From assembly GCA_902781515.1 (NCBI GenBank), contig CACZJU010000013.1:32574-96573 (forward strand): DNA of 64,000 bases. The letters are read 5' to 3'. The translations under genes and the position numbers were made by a program. Origin of the DNA: an uncultured Bacteroidales bacterium. Lineage in GTDB: Bacteria; Bacteroidota; Bacteroidia; Bacteroidales; Bacteroidaceae. Of this stretch, positions 43,566 through 53,058 are shown piece by piece. Numbering within the stretch: position 1 is the first letter of the stretch; every line of letters begins with the position of its first letter. The notes beneath the pieces are model-generated. The model was given only the letters and a program-made list of their open reading frames with translations. It was not told where the DNA came from and did no database searches.

Positions 43566-44585
43566 CTATTCAATTTTTTCGGAGTTTGGTTTATATCGGT
43601 CAACAAAGGTCTTCAAGTCACGTCGTAACTGTCCGTATGGTTCACTCTGAAGAAATTTGTTGCTCTTACGCAGCATTTGGTCGAGAGCACCTAAACGACG
43701 TTGATAACATGCCAATTCATTTTGCCGTTGCTGGGAATGCACAGCATTCCTTCGTATCTCTGCTTCACGTTCCTTACGTAAATGAGTACAAATTGGTGTC
43801 AGCAAAGGAAGAACCACACCATCCATCACAGAGTGTCCCTGCATATATAAGTATGTGGTTTCAGGTGTCAATCCCAATGCCAATAATTGATCGCGTAAGG
43901 GTTTGTATGTTTTCTTTCCTTCAGGATAATGCTGCTGCATCCAGTTTATCTTTCGGTTTACAGTATGCCTTAACTGTTCCAATGTACGTGCGGGATTAAA
44001 TGGATTCACATCACGTATGCTCACCAGTCCACCGAAGTCCAATAGTGTGAACCGTGAATAGCAGTTGTATTTATACACCCACACATTCCATACAAACAAC
44101 GGCCACACGATACGACTATATTCCTCCATAAAGGCTTCAAGGTCTACAAGTTCATGGTCGTTGAGTGTTGACATCACGCACACTTCATGTAAGCCACGGG
44201 CATAGCACTGATAGTTTTCTATTGCATAGACATACGTATGGAAGACAAACGGATTACGTATTATCTCTCTTGAAATCGGTGTAGTTCCCTGCATCAGGTA
44301 GTCGTAGTCAGCATCTACACATGCTATAAGGCTCTCGCCCAAAACATTGTCGCCAAGGACATTGCTTAAAACATTCTTTTTCCCTTTTCCGAGATTGGTA
44401 CGGGAGGGAAGCATAACTTCAAACCCGATATCATCTGTTTCAAATTCATCAAGGACAGAGCGCCAGAACAATACATCATCGTAGCTTTCCACGTATGCCA
44501 CAACCCTTCTACGAGCCTTATTGGGTCGTAGCCGGTTGGCAGCCTCGACATACCTCGATGATATATTTTCGCTCAGTCTCTTCAT
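43566..44585 (-). CDS. DUF4435 (TOPRIM-like) protein, partner of the preceding ATPase
   Basis: 339 residues. DUF4435 is a TOPRIM-type family and includes AriB of the PARIS anti-phage system. Candidate metal ligands: Glu33 (YVESYDDVLFW) and the D91-D93-D95 cluster (ACVDADYDYL), the E plus DxD pattern of TOPRIM. Further features: YAIENYQCYARGLHEV, and a basic C-terminal helix (LRKEREAEIRRNAVHSQQRQNEL). Close relatives are conserved in Bacteroidales, so it may be core rather than accessory. Gap to the ATPase gene is 15 bases, to nitroreductase 2 bases. Nuclease activity is inferred, not seen. Confidence 0.85.
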   Translation of the reverse strand: MKRLSENISSRYVEAANRLRPNKARRRVVAYVESYDDVLFWRSVLDEFETDDIGFEVMLPSRTNLGKGKKNVLSNVLGDNVLGESLIACVDADYDYLMQGTTPISREIIRNPFVFHTYVYAIENYQCYARGLHEVCVMSTLNDHELVDLEAFMEEYSRIVWPLFVWNVWVYKYNCYSRFTLLDFGGLVSIRDVNPFNPARTLEQLRHTVNRKINWMQQHYPEGKKTYKPLRDQLLALGLTPETTYLYMQGHSVMDGVVLPLLTPICTHLRKEREAEIRRNAVHSQQRQNELACYQRRLGALDQMLRKSNKFLQSEPYGQLRRDLKTFVDRYKPNSEKIE

Positions 44586-44600
44586 CTTAATACTCGCCCG

Positions 44601-45419
44601 CTAAGCATCAACTACAATATCCTCAACATCTGTGATGCAATCCTGCCACCCATCCATGACTACGGCCGGACTATGGGTGGTAAGTATTAGCTGTACACGT
44701 GGATTAAGGTCTCGAATTAATGATACCAACTGTTTCTGCCATTCAAAATGCAGACTAACTTCAGGCTCATCCATAAACAAGACATAAGGCTCGCGATTTT
44801 GCACCAGAACCGTAAGAAGAATTATCAACATCTGCTTTTCTCCAGATGACAATTGATAAGGTTCAATCGTCTCATCATACTGCGAAAAACGTATCTCATT
44901 GCTATTACGATCTATAGTTTTGCCTGTTTCTTGGAAAAGCATATCGACAATGTCCTGAAAATGCGACTTTTCTCCCATCATATCCTGTACCTGTTGCTGT
45001 GCATCTGCAACACCTGAAGTCAACAGTGCTATCATACGATTCGACAGGTTCACCTGATAGTCGAGATAACGTCGTTGTAACATATAAAGTTGCAAATCCA
45101 ATTCAGTTTGCAGTTTCAAATCAGCGATTTTCGACAATAGTTCGCTACTCACTACAGCGCGGTCAAACGAACGCACTACATCAAACCTCACGCTATCGGC
45201 ATCCTCTGGACTGAATGTTATGCTCACACCTCCCAACCTACGTTCTGTATCACGACGTTCAAGCAGATGTTTTACAACTCTGTTCAGTATTGTACTCTTT
45301 CCCACGCCGTTAACACCACTCAAGATGTTTACGTCAGGACGAAGTTCCCATACGATGTGGCGTCGTCCGCTCCACAAAGAATCAATCTCTATCTTATGGA
45401 TGTAATCAGCCGTTTTCAT
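44601..45419 (-). CDS. AAA/ABC-type ATPase, partner of the DUF4435 protein
   Basis: 272 residues, cytoplasmic. Walker A GVNGVGKST (35-43), ABC signature-like SSGEKQ (191-196), Walker B VLFMDEPE (about 213-220) and H-switch TTHSP (His249). This is the AAA_15/AAA_21 class seen with TOPRIM proteins (OLD, Gabija, PARIS). The ATPase is much shorter than PARIS AriA (about 450-500 residues) because the coiled-coil middle (about 100-175) is short. It is preceded by xseB with a 6-base gap and followed by DUF4435, so it probably works with the TOPRIM protein. Confidence 0.85.
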   Translation of the reverse strand: MKTADYIHKIEIDSLWSGRRHIVWELRPDVNILSGVNGVGKSTILNRVVKHLLERRDTERRLGGVSITFSPEDADSVRFDVVRSFDRAVVSSELLSKIADLKLQTELDLQLYMLQRRYLDYQVNLSNRMIALLTSGVADAQQQVQDMMGEKSHFQDIVDMLFQETGKTIDRNSNEIRFSQYDETIEPYQLSSGEKQMLIILLTVLVQNREPYVLFMDEPEVSLHFEWQKQLVSLIRDLNPRVQLILTTHSPAVVMDGWQDCITDVEDIVVDA

Positions 45420-45425
45420 ATTTTA

Positions 45426-45632
45426 TTACTTTTGGTCTGGATTGAGGATTTGCTGAACAGAGGCGTCAGCAGCCGTAAGACGCTGGCGACAATATTCAAT
45501 AAGCTGTTGGGCAAGACGCAGACGATCTGCCATCTCATCGATAGGAACTTCGCCGCGTTCCATTTGCTGAGCAAGTGTCTCAAGCTGTGCTATAGCCTGT
45601 TCATAAGTTATTTGCTGTTGTTCCATATTCAA
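45426..45632 (-). CDS. xseB: Exodeoxyribonuclease VII small subunit
   Basis: 68 residues from TTG at 45632, which overlaps the xseA stop; an ATG at 45626 gives 66 residues and is the likelier start. XseB forms the coiled-coil small subunit that binds XseA. Seen: ITYEQAIAQLETLAQQMERG (typical), then LRLAQQLIEYCRQRL. Coupled to xseA. Confidence 0.93.
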   Translation of the reverse strand: MNMEQQQITYEQAIAQLETLAQQMERGEVPIDEMADRLRLAQQLIEYCRQRLTAADASVQQILNPDQK

Positions 45633-46870
45633 GTATTATCAGAAGTTACTATAGATGTGATTGTCCCCTTTGCCAAGCGAGTAGTAATTTTTTGGCCAGG
45701 AAGCACTTCGGAAGCATCATGCAGAAGGTGACCGTCAACTATTGTCATAGAGTACCCTCTCTGCAACATCAAGGCGGGATCGAGACTGCGTAGGCGCTGT
45801 TCAAGAAGCTGGAGTCTATGTTGTTCGCGAATATGACGTTCGCGATGAGCATTAGAAATACGCAAAAGTATAGTATCTAATAAGTGCTCTTGTCGCTGAC
45901 GTACCGTTTGGAATGCCAAAGGCAAAACACTCGCAAGCTTTATTATACGTTGCTGTTCACGTGAAATGCGCTCGATTACGCTTCGTGAGATTCGTTGACT
46001 GAGTTCATCGACATGTGCAGACGTAGCAGCAAGACGTTCTATGAGGAAAGCAGCGACGGCCGTTGGAGTCTTAAGGTGAGTATGAGCAACATAGTCGAGA
46101 ACCGTTTCATCGCGTTCGTGACCAATACCTGTGATTACAGGCAATGGCATCTGCGCTATGCAAGCAGCTAACGGATAAGAATCAAAATCACTAAGATCAC
46201 TCGTAGATCCACCACCACGTATGATAACCACTGCATCCCATTGTTCTGATTCGGCAGCAACCTGTTGAAGAGCGGCAATTAATGTTTCTGGAACATGCTG
46301 CCCCTGCATTACTGCCGGAAAAAGCTGTAGATGAAAATAAAACCCGTACTCGTTGTGGAGAAGTTGATTGCAGAAATCACCATAACCTGCAGCGGTTGCA
46401 CTGCTGATAACTGCTATTCGCTGCGTGAGTAATGGAAGAGAAAGTTGTTGGTTGTCATGCAGAATACCATCCTGTTCCAACTGACGAAGAATCTCCTGAC
46501 GGCGCCGTGCCATATCCCCAAGTGTATAAGAGGGATCTATGTTGGTAATCGTCAGACTATAACCATACTGCTGATGAAAACTGACAGATACCTCAACCAT
46601 AACAGTAAGTCCGGCACGGAGAGTTTCACCAGTAGCCTCATGGAACGTACGCGATAATGCAGCATACGTGGAAGCCCAACAGGTAACACGAGCTTTTGCT
46701 ATGATAGAGGCTGTGCGTTCATCCTTCTGAATCATCTCTCCATAGAAATGACCATTATATCCTGCTCTTCCTTCGCTGAGTTCACCTTGTACCCAATAGC
46801 GATTGGGAAGTCTCTCTTCAATGACCTCCTTTACTAATGTGTTGAGTTGATAAAGCGTTAGTGGCTGCAT
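45629..46870 (-). CDS. xseA: Exodeoxyribonuclease VII large subunit
   Basis: 413 residues from the ATG at 46870 (MQPLTLYQLNTLVKEVIEE); a 7-residue upstream extension is possible. Degrades single-stranded DNA from both ends. OB-fold N-terminus (YWVQGELSEGRAGYNGHFYGEM), then the catalytic core IAVISSATAAGYGDF, RGGGSTSDLSDFD, GIGHERDETVLDYVAHTHLKTPTA, and a helical C-terminus for XseB binding. Heads an operon with xseB, an ATPase, DUF4435 and nitroreductase. Confidence 0.95.
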   Translation of the reverse strand: MQPLTLYQLNTLVKEVIEERLPNRYWVQGELSEGRAGYNGHFYGEMIQKDERTASIIAKARVTCWASTYAALSRTFHEATGETLRAGLTVMVEVSVSFHQQYGYSLTITNIDPSYTLGDMARRRQEILRQLEQDGILHDNQQLSLPLLTQRIAVISSATAAGYGDFCNQLLHNEYGFYFHLQLFPAVMQGQHVPETLIAALQQVAAESEQWDAVVIIRGGGSTSDLSDFDSYPLAACIAQMPLPVITGIGHERDETVLDYVAHTHLKTPTAVAAFLIERLAATSAHVDELSQRISRSVIERISREQQRIIKLASVLPLAFQTVRQRQEHLLDTILLRISNAHRERHIREQHRLQLLEQRLRSLDPALMLQRGYSMTIVDGHLLHDASEVLPGQKITTRLAKGTITSIVTSDNT

Positions 46871-46918
46871 TTCACATTGGCGCTTAAACAAGGCGCAAAC
46901 GTCGCCCCAACGTTAATA

Positions 46919-49066
46919 TTACCAAATATCCTCTGGCTCGTATGGATTGTCGTAAACCTCTTTGGCACAATACTCCAGGAAGTCCATATAGAACTGTAAC
47001 TGGTCGTCATCCATAACGTTCTTGAATCCTAAGTAATATACCTTATCAGGATCCATGTGCTGAGTTACTATGATGCGGCGTACGGAACGAGGTTCTGTAC
47101 GGCAAGGTTTATCTCCTCCTGCAAAAGCAATATAGCTATTTGGAGCCTTCATGAAACCATTGGCACGCATTTTTTTGTCAACTTCTGCGTTATAGTCATC
47201 ATCAGTACCATCCTCTTCCCAACCTACTATGCTAGGATAACTGCCAGACGGAGTTGAGCGAACCAAACCACCCATACGAAGATCAAGAGGAATGCCCTGT
47301 GCAGTCATTTTATCCAATGGAAAGTCTGTAGCGCTGTTGCTTTCACCGAAATATACCTGACACAATCCACGATAACTAGATCCTGCACCCACAAGATATC
47401 GAATTTCATAAGTGCCACTACGTGGAACAGGAGGCAAGCGGAATACCATTTCGTAGTTGCCAATTACATTCAACTCATCACCCTGATAGTTATTCCAAGC
47501 CTGCTTGAAACCAGACAGATAGTTGAATTTCGAACCATCGTAGATATATAGATCATTAAGATAGGGATATATTGTGTTGGGATAAATAGCAACACGCAAG
47601 GTCTTGGCTGTACCCACACGGTCAACACGAATGTTATTATTCATAAATTCGGGGAAGAGTGAAGCTACATCGAAGCGTATGCGCTCCTTCTGTAGGTTGT
47701 CACGAGTCTCATTGTCGTAAGCCAACACTTTCTCAATGGGGTAAATAGTACCATTAACACGGTCATCGATATCAGTGCTTTCGTCTGCCTTAATGCGTAC
47801 ACCTTCCTTATCTGGATCACATGGCACTACCTCGTTGTAGTTCTCGCGGCGTCCGTTACGTAACTTGGCAAAGCGATTGAGGTAGATACTGCCATTGGTC
47901 TGACGCGATTCATAAATCTTCAGCAGACGGCGCTTACCCATAGTAGTGTAGTATTCAAATACCGGAATGGTGGCAGACTTGGTTGTTCCATAAGTATAGC
48001 CTCTCTCGTTGTAGTGAACCACAAGCTTATCCTTTGTTATGTGCATTGGCAGAATGTGGTAAGTAATGAATTGATTCAAAGAATTGTCTTCACTCTTGTA
48101 GTTTTCGTCATCCACTGCACCTGGAGTGAGATTATTATTTTGAATATACTGACGGACATCCTCAAGTGTGATTTGCTTAACTGGCTTACCTATTTCCTGT
48201 TCCCACAATGCATCGGGCTCGGCAAAGATAGTAAATCCATAGTAACGATGCACTGGAATCCAACTATCACCTGGCTCTGTAGGTACCTTCCATGGATTAT
48301 CCTTCAGGGAACCGCCTTGATAGAGGTCTTCGTAAATTTCATCCTTTTCCCTTGTGAGGGTGTCAATCAGCCCACATGCCTGCAACATCTTTGCCAGCAA
48401 CAGGTATCCCTCTTCACCACTATCAATCATACCTGCAAAGACATCACCCAATGTCTCGTTACTTGGGGCTATGACATCATGCATACAATGTATGTACCCG
48501 TTTATTGCTCGGATATCACGATTCTTCAACGACATCAGGCAGACATCATTGATGTACACACTATCCGGATTCGTATCATAATGAACCTTCAGACGACGAT
48601 CATTCATATTCGAAACGGGGAAAGGATCACCTTCTTCAGGGAAACTAGACAATTGGAACGGCTGTATTTCGTCACCACCATCAATAACACTATTAAAGGC
48701 TATAACCTTCTGAATAGAGTCATATTTTACAGTACTGGGAAAACCATCCCACGTGGGTTCTGTTATGATATTCTTCTTATAAAGTGTATCCAGATAGTTC
48801 TGAATTGCCTGATTGGTAGGAGCAAACACCGTATAGTTACCACGAGCTGTAAGAAGTTGGTATAGTGAACTATTGGAACGTCGGCTAACCTTAACCTCAC
48901 TCAAAATGCGCAGATACTCACTATACATGGTATCATGCTTCTCGAGATAGCTGATGATGGTTTCGTCTTTGAATGTAAACTGGTCGCTCATGTCTATATT
49001 CTCCTTACACGAACTAACGAACAGCAGAACCAGCATCGTAGAAATGATTGCACTAAGGTTTTTCAT
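46919..49066 (-). CDS. Fasciclin-domain lipoprotein
   Basis: 715 residues from the ATG at 49066, chosen because it follows the -7 box at 49097-49090 and gives the signal MKNLSAIISTMLVLLFVSSC (lipobox VSSC). A FAS1 (fasciclin) domain is visible near the start (YLRILSEVKVSRRSNSSLYQ, NYTVFAPTNQAIQNYL) and a second FAS1-like segment later (GTIYPIEKVLAYDNETRD). FAS1 proteins of Bacteroidota are surface adhesion or substrate-binding lipoproteins and often occur with SusC/SusD pairs, but here it stands alone. The C-terminal 250 residues are beta-rich and unassigned. Confidence 0.8.
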   Translation of the reverse strand: MKNLSAIISTMLVLLFVSSCKENIDMSDQFTFKDETIISYLEKHDTMYSEYLRILSEVKVSRRSNSSLYQLLTARGNYTVFAPTNQAIQNYLDTLYKKNIITEPTWDGFPSTVKYDSIQKVIAFNSVIDGGDEIQPFQLSSFPEEGDPFPVSNMNDRRLKVHYDTNPDSVYINDVCLMSLKNRDIRAINGYIHCMHDVIAPSNETLGDVFAGMIDSGEEGYLLLAKMLQACGLIDTLTREKDEIYEDLYQGGSLKDNPWKVPTEPGDSWIPVHRYYGFTIFAEPDALWEQEIGKPVKQITLEDVRQYIQNNNLTPGAVDDENYKSEDNSLNQFITYHILPMHITKDKLVVHYNERGYTYGTTKSATIPVFEYYTTMGKRRLLKIYESRQTNGSIYLNRFAKLRNGRRENYNEVVPCDPDKEGVRIKADESTDIDDRVNGTIYPIEKVLAYDNETRDNLQKERIRFDVASLFPEFMNNNIRVDRVGTAKTLRVAIYPNTIYPYLNDLYIYDGSKFNYLSGFKQAWNNYQGDELNVIGNYEMVFRLPPVPRSGTYEIRYLVGAGSSYRGLCQVYFGESNSATDFPLDKMTAQGIPLDLRMGGLVRSTPSGSYPSIVGWEEDGTDDDYNAEVDKKMRANGFMKAPNSYIAFAGGDKPCRTEPRSVRRIIVTQHMDPDKVYYLGFKNVMDDDQLQFYMDFLEYCAKEVYDNPYEPEDIW

Positions 49067-49089
49067 AGCTTTAGGTATAATTAACAGGG

Positions 49090-49097
49090 CAAAGATA
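49090..49097 (-). promoter_or_regulatory. -7 box of the fasciclin gene
   Basis: Minus-strand TATCTTTG, 24 bases before the ATG. Confidence 0.7.
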
Positions 49098-49117
49098 CAT
49101 AAATTCCTTATAAACAC

Positions 49118-49148
49118 AAAAAAAGCGCGAAAAAATCCGCGCTTTTTT
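49118..49148 (-). terminator. Terminator of the mmd operon
   Basis: AAAAAAGCGCG and its complement CGCGCTTTTTT with an AT-rich 8-base loop, followed on the minus strand by seven Ts. It is also adjacent to the fasciclin promoter. Confidence 0.85.
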
Positions 49149-49165
49149 ATTATATAAAAGAAAAT

Positions 49166-50452
49166 TTAACCTAAGAAACTGAGCAAAATACCTGCTGCAA
49201 CAGCCGAACCGATGACACCTGCCACATTTGGGCCCATTGCGTGCATCAAGAGGAAGTTGTGCTTGTCGGCTTCCTGACCTACTGTCTGACTTACGCGAGC
49301 AGCCATAGGAACAGCGCTTACGCCAGCCGAACCAATCAGCGGGTTAATCTTCTTCTTCAGGAAAAGGTTCATAAACTTGGCCATAAGGACACCGCCGGCA
49401 GAACCAATGCCAAAGGCAACAATGCCCACACACAAGATACCCAATGTCTGCCAATTCATGAACGAAGCAGCTGTGGCTGTGGCACCTACGGTAAGGCCAA
49501 GGAAGATAACAACAATGTTGTTCAGTTCGTTTTGGGCAGCCTTCGACAAGCGCTCCACTACTCCACTTTCCTTCATCAAGTTACCCAGCATAAGGCAACC
49601 GATAAGGGTTCCAGCAGAGGGAACTATCAAGGACACGATAATGGCTACGATGATGGGGAAGAGAATCTTCTCCTTCTTAGAAACTGTACGAAGTTGCTCC
49701 ATACGTATCATGCGCTCTTTTTTAGTTGTAAGTGCGCGCATGATGGGGGGCTGGATAACAGGCACCAATGCCATGTAACTGTAGGCAGCCACTGCAATAG
49801 GACCGAGCAACTCAGGAGCGAGCTTACTCGTAAGGAAAATAGCTGTCGGACCGTCAGCACCACCAATAATACCAATAGAAGCAGCCTGTTCAGGAGAAAA
49901 GCCGAATATAGGCAGATCCATCTGAGTTACCAGGAAGGTTGCGAAAATACCTATCTGAGCGGCAGCTCCCAGCAAGAGGCTCTTGGGATTTGCAATCAGG
50001 GGACCGAAGTCTGTCATTGCTCCCACGCCAAGGAAGATAAGGCATGGATAAACGCCAGCCTTGACACCAATGTAAAGAATGTCCAATAATCCGCCATGTT
50101 TCAGGATATAGCCATAGCTATGATAATTTGGACTATTGGCATTCAGGAACTCATTATTCCACATCTCAGAATCAAACATACCCGCGCCTGGCAAATTGGT
50201 AAGAATCATACCAAATGCTATTGGCAGGAGCAACAGGGGCTCATATTCCTTCTTAATAGCCAAATAAAGCAGGAAGCAGCCAAGAAGTATCATCACGGCA
50301 TTTTTCCAGCCTTCGCCATAAAAGAACGATACGAAACCCATCTCCTCGATGAATTTGCTCACGCCTTCATCCATATTGAAGTCAGCAGCCATCATGGGTG
50401 CAGCGACCAACAGAAGCAAGGCCAGCAAACTAAAGAACTTAATATTCTTCAT
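49166..50452 (-). CDS. mmdB: Sodium-pumping decarboxylase beta subunit (MmdB/OadB)
   Basis: 428 residues from the ATG at 50452. Inner-membrane carboxybiotin decarboxylase that couples CO2 release to sodium export. Seen: membrane helices throughout, [16 protein letters not shown] (the conserved GGADGPT motif), and C-terminal [23 protein letters not shown]. An extra N-terminal hydrophobic segment ([17 protein letters not shown]) looks like a signal anchor. Last gene of the mmd operon. Confidence 0.95.
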   Translation of the reverse strand: MKNIKFFSLLALLLLVAAPMMAADFNMDEGVSKFIEEMGFVSFFYGEGWKNAVMILLGCFLLYLAIKKEYEPLLLLPIAFGMILTNLPGAGMFDSEMWNNEFLNANSPNYHSYGYILKHGGLLDILYIGVKAGVYPCLIFLGVGAMTDFGPLIANPKSLLLGAAAQIGIFATFLVTQMDLPIFGFSPEQAASIGIIGGADGPTAIFLTSKLAPELLGPIAVAAYSYMALVPVIQPPIMRALTTKKERMIRMEQLRTVSKKEKILFPIIVAIIVSLIVPSAGTLIGCLMLGNLMKESGVVERLSKAAQNELNNIVVIFLGLTVGATATAASFMNWQTLGILCVGIVAFGIGSAGGVLMAKFMNLFLKKKINPLIGSAGVSAVPMAARVSQTVGQEADKHNFLLMHAMGPNVAGVIGSAVAAGILLSFLG

Positions 50453-50490
50453 AATTGTCAATTTTCAATTATCAATTGTCAATTACGAAA

Positions 50491-50928
50491 TCATCCGATT
50501 TCGATTAAGGCATCGCCAGACTGTACCTGAGCACCCTGCTGTACAAGGATGGCCTTTACCACACCGTCGCACTCGGCAGTTATGTTGTTAGCCATCTTCA
50601 TGGCTTCCATCACAAGCACGGTATCACCTGCCTTTACAGAATCGCCTTCCTTAACGTTGATGCTAGTAATCGTACCAGGCAGAGGAGCTGTTACAGCCGT
50701 GCCGGCACCTGTGGCTGCTTTCTTGGGAGCAGCGGCAGGGGCGGCTGCAGGAGCTGCAGCAGGAGCGGCTGGTTTGATGGGTTGAACCTTGGGAGCGGCA
50801 GCAGCATGCCCAGGAACCTCTACCTCATAGGCATTGCCATTGACTGTAACTGCCAGTTTGCCGTCTTCTTTTTCTTCGACGCTGGCGGTGTACTCTGCGC
50901 CGTCTATCTTAAACTTAAAGTCTTGCAT
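50491..50928 (-). CDS. mmdC: Biotin carrier subunit of methylmalonyl-CoA decarboxylase
   Basis: 145 residues. The C-terminal biotinyl domain carries the EAMKM motif (biotinyl Lys111) and the preceding PLPGTITSINVKEGDSVKAG. The middle is an Ala/Pro-rich flexible linker (AAPAAAPAAAP). It shuttles the carboxyl group from the alpha to the beta subunit. It sits between the mmdD and mmdB genes. Confidence 0.95.
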   Translation of the reverse strand: MQDFKFKIDGAEYTASVEEKEDGKLAVTVNGNAYEVEVPGHAAAAPKVQPIKPAAPAAAPAAAPAAAPKKAATGAGTAVTAPLPGTITSINVKEGDSVKAGDTVLVMEAMKMANNITAECDGVVKAILVQQGAQVQSGDALIEIG

Positions 50929-50972
50929 AACTTCTTATTTTTTAATTTTGAATTGATTAATTTTGAATTTAA

Positions 50973-51296
50973 TCACAGTCTCTCGTTCAGTTCCTCGTGC
51001 CAGAGTGAATGTTCGTTGACATTGATGGTGAGCATTCCGCTCTCCTCATCGTGACGTCCATTCAGATAGAGGTAAACAGCCATAGCAACGGCAGCCTCAT
51101 CGGCTTTGGAAACTTTCTTCGTAGACTTGGGTGCGGCAGGAACTGCAGCAACAGCGGGTTTCTTGGTCTCGCCTTTTGCCACGAGACTGAACAACAAAAG
51201 CACGCCCACTAGAATAAAGAGTATAATGAATACCACACTTACGCTAATGCCTGCCATTGCCCAGGCCTGTCCCCAGTCAGTTGATAATAGTATCAT
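50973..51296 (-). CDS. mmdD: OadG-type small membrane subunit
   Basis: 107 residues. One membrane helix (ISVSVVFIILFILVGVLLLF), then an Ala/Pro/Lys-rich linker and a C-terminal domain (AAVAMAVYLYLNGRHD) typical of the gamma/delta subunit of sodium-pumping decarboxylases. It anchors the complex. Located between mmdA and the biotin carrier. Confidence 0.88.
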   Translation of the reverse strand: MILLSTDWGQAWAMAGISVSVVFIILFILVGVLLLFSLVAKGETKKPAVAAVPAAPKSTKKVSKADEAAVAMAVYLYLNGRHDEESGMLTINVNEHSLWHEELNERL

Positions 51297-51318
51297 GATA
51301 AATACAAATTACGATTTA

Positions 51319-52890
51319 TTACAATGGAATGTTTCCGTGCTTCTTGGCAGGATTGTGCAGTTTCTTGTTCTCAAGCTGAGTAAGTGCACGAATGATGCGG
51401 AAACGTGTATTGCGAGGTTCGATTACATCGTCAATATAGCCGTAACGAGCAGCATTGTAGGGGTTGGCGAACAGCTTGTTGTATTCGTCTTCCTTCTCCT
51501 TGATGAATGCGCGTGCCTCTTCTTCCTTGCCTTCATCCTTCAGGGCTTTTGCCTCCTTGGCGTAGAGAACGGCGGCAGCACCTGCTGCACCCATAACTGC
51601 GATTTCAGCAGAAGGCCAAGCATAGTTCATGTCACCACGCAGTTGCTTACAGCTCATCACGATATGGCTACCGCCATAGGACTTGCGAAGGGTTACTGTC
51701 ACCTTGGGTACTGTGCATTCTCCATATGCATAGAGCAACTTGGCTCCGTGCAGAATAACTGCGTTGTACTCCTGCTGAGTGCCGGGCAGGAAGCCTGGTA
51801 CATCTACGAGGGTGACGATGGGGATATTGAATGCGTCGCAGAAACGTACGAAACGGGCACCCTTACGACTTGAGTTGCTGTCCAATACGCCTGCCATCAC
51901 CATTGGCTGGTTGGCTACGATACCAACGCTTTCGCCATTGAAGCGTGCGAAACCCACAATGATATTCTTTGCAAAGTTGGGCTGTACCTCGAAGAATTCT
52001 CCGTTGTCCACGATGCCTGCTATTACCTTATACATATCGTAGGCCTCGTTGGGGTTCTCAGGGATAATCTCGTTGAGGAAATCCTCCATGCGGTTGATGG
52101 GGTCTGTGCACTTCACGCGAGGAGCCTTCTCCAAGTTGTTCTGAGGAATGTAGCTAACGAGCTGCTTTATCATTGCCATTGCCTCTTCCTCGGTCTTTGC
52201 TGTAAAGTGGCAAACACCGCTCTTTGTGCCATGAACGCTTGCACCGCCCAGCTGCTCTTGAGTCACATTCTCTCCCAGTACAGTCTTTACGACAGCGGGA
52301 CCTGTGAGGAACATGTATGAGGTATTCTCCATCATCAAGGTGAAGTCGGTCAGCGCAGGACTATATACTGCACCACCTGCACAGGGACCCATGATGGCAC
52401 TAATCTGTGGAATTACGCCCGATGCCATGATGTTACGCTGGAATATCTCGGAATAGCCAGCCAAAGCGTTGATGCCCTCCTGCAGACGTGCACCGCCTGA
52501 ATCGTTAAGACCGATGACTGGTGCTCCAACCTTCATGGCGATGTCCATTACCTTGCAAATCTTCGAAGCAAGCATCTCAGAGAGAGAACCTGCACTTACG
52601 GTGAAGTCCTGTGCGAAGACGTAAACCAAACGTCCACCGATGGTACCGCTACCTGTTACGACACCGTCGCCCAGATAGTGTTTCTTATCCATGCCGAAGT
52701 TGGTGCAACGGTGCTGGACAAACATGTCCATCTCCTCGAAACTGCCTTCGTCCAGCAACATAGCAATACGCTCACGGGCTGTGTACTTGCCCTTCTGGTG
52801 CTGCTTCTCAATAGCTTTCTCGCCACCTCCCACACGGGCCTTGGCGCGGAGCTCTACAAGCTCATTAACTTTTTCCTTTTGAGTACTCAT
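51319..52890 (-). CDS. mmdA: Methylmalonyl-CoA decarboxylase alpha / acyl-CoA carboxyltransferase subunit
   Basis: 523 residues, carboxyltransferase fold. Seen: [34 protein letters not shown] (acyl-CoA-binding oxyanion region), [17 protein letters not shown], and [15 protein letters not shown] plus [14 protein letters not shown]. Transfers the carboxyl group of methylmalonyl-CoA to biotin, yielding propionyl-CoA. A very similar enzyme is the beta subunit of propionyl-CoA carboxylase; the adjacent membrane decarboxylase subunit supports the decarboxylase role. First gene of the operon. Confidence 0.94.
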   Translation of the reverse strand: MSTQKEKVNELVELRAKARVGGGEKAIEKQHQKGKYTARERIAMLLDEGSFEEMDMFVQHRCTNFGMDKKHYLGDGVVTGSGTIGGRLVYVFAQDFTVSAGSLSEMLASKICKVMDIAMKVGAPVIGLNDSGGARLQEGINALAGYSEIFQRNIMASGVIPQISAIMGPCAGGAVYSPALTDFTLMMENTSYMFLTGPAVVKTVLGENVTQEQLGGASVHGTKSGVCHFTAKTEEEAMAMIKQLVSYIPQNNLEKAPRVKCTDPINRMEDFLNEIIPENPNEAYDMYKVIAGIVDNGEFFEVQPNFAKNIIVGFARFNGESVGIVANQPMVMAGVLDSNSSRKGARFVRFCDAFNIPIVTLVDVPGFLPGTQQEYNAVILHGAKLLYAYGECTVPKVTVTLRKSYGGSHIVMSCKQLRGDMNYAWPSAEIAVMGAAGAAAVLYAKEAKALKDEGKEEEARAFIKEKEDEYNKLFANPYNAARYGYIDDVIEPRNTRFRIIRALTQLENKKLHNPAKKHGNIPL

Positions 52891-52938
52891 TTTTGTTTTG
52901 AAATGATTATTTTTGGGTCATTTTTTGCTAATGCGCGA

Positions 52939-52946
52939 CAAAGATA
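52939..52946 (-). promoter_or_regulatory. Promoter -7 box of the mmd operon
   Basis: Minus-strand TATCTTTG followed by TCGCGC; the mmdA ATG is 48 bases downstream. Confidence 0.7.
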
Positions 52947-52998
52947 ACACTTTTCTGCGATACTGCCGACCATAAGTTCACTTTTTTTCCAACCAAAG

Positions 52999-53029
52999 TT
53001 GCAGAAATAGCGATAATGTCGTACCTTTG
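52999..53029 (+). promoter_or_regulatory. Promoter of metH
   Basis: TACCTTTG at 53022-53029 with TTG (52999-53001) 20 bases upstream. The first bases after the box, TCGCGC, are the same as after the divergent mmd box. Confidence 0.75.
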
Positions 53030-53058
53030 TCGCGCCTGATAAGAATGCACCCAACATT

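Noticed and set aside
43566-45419. Complete PARIS anti-phage system
   Set aside because: The ATPase is about half the AriA length and the pair appears tied to xseAB; only family kinship can be claimed.
52950-53058. SAM or cobalamin riboswitch before metH
   Set aside because: Only about 29 bases separate the -7 box from the ATG, too short for a known riboswitch.
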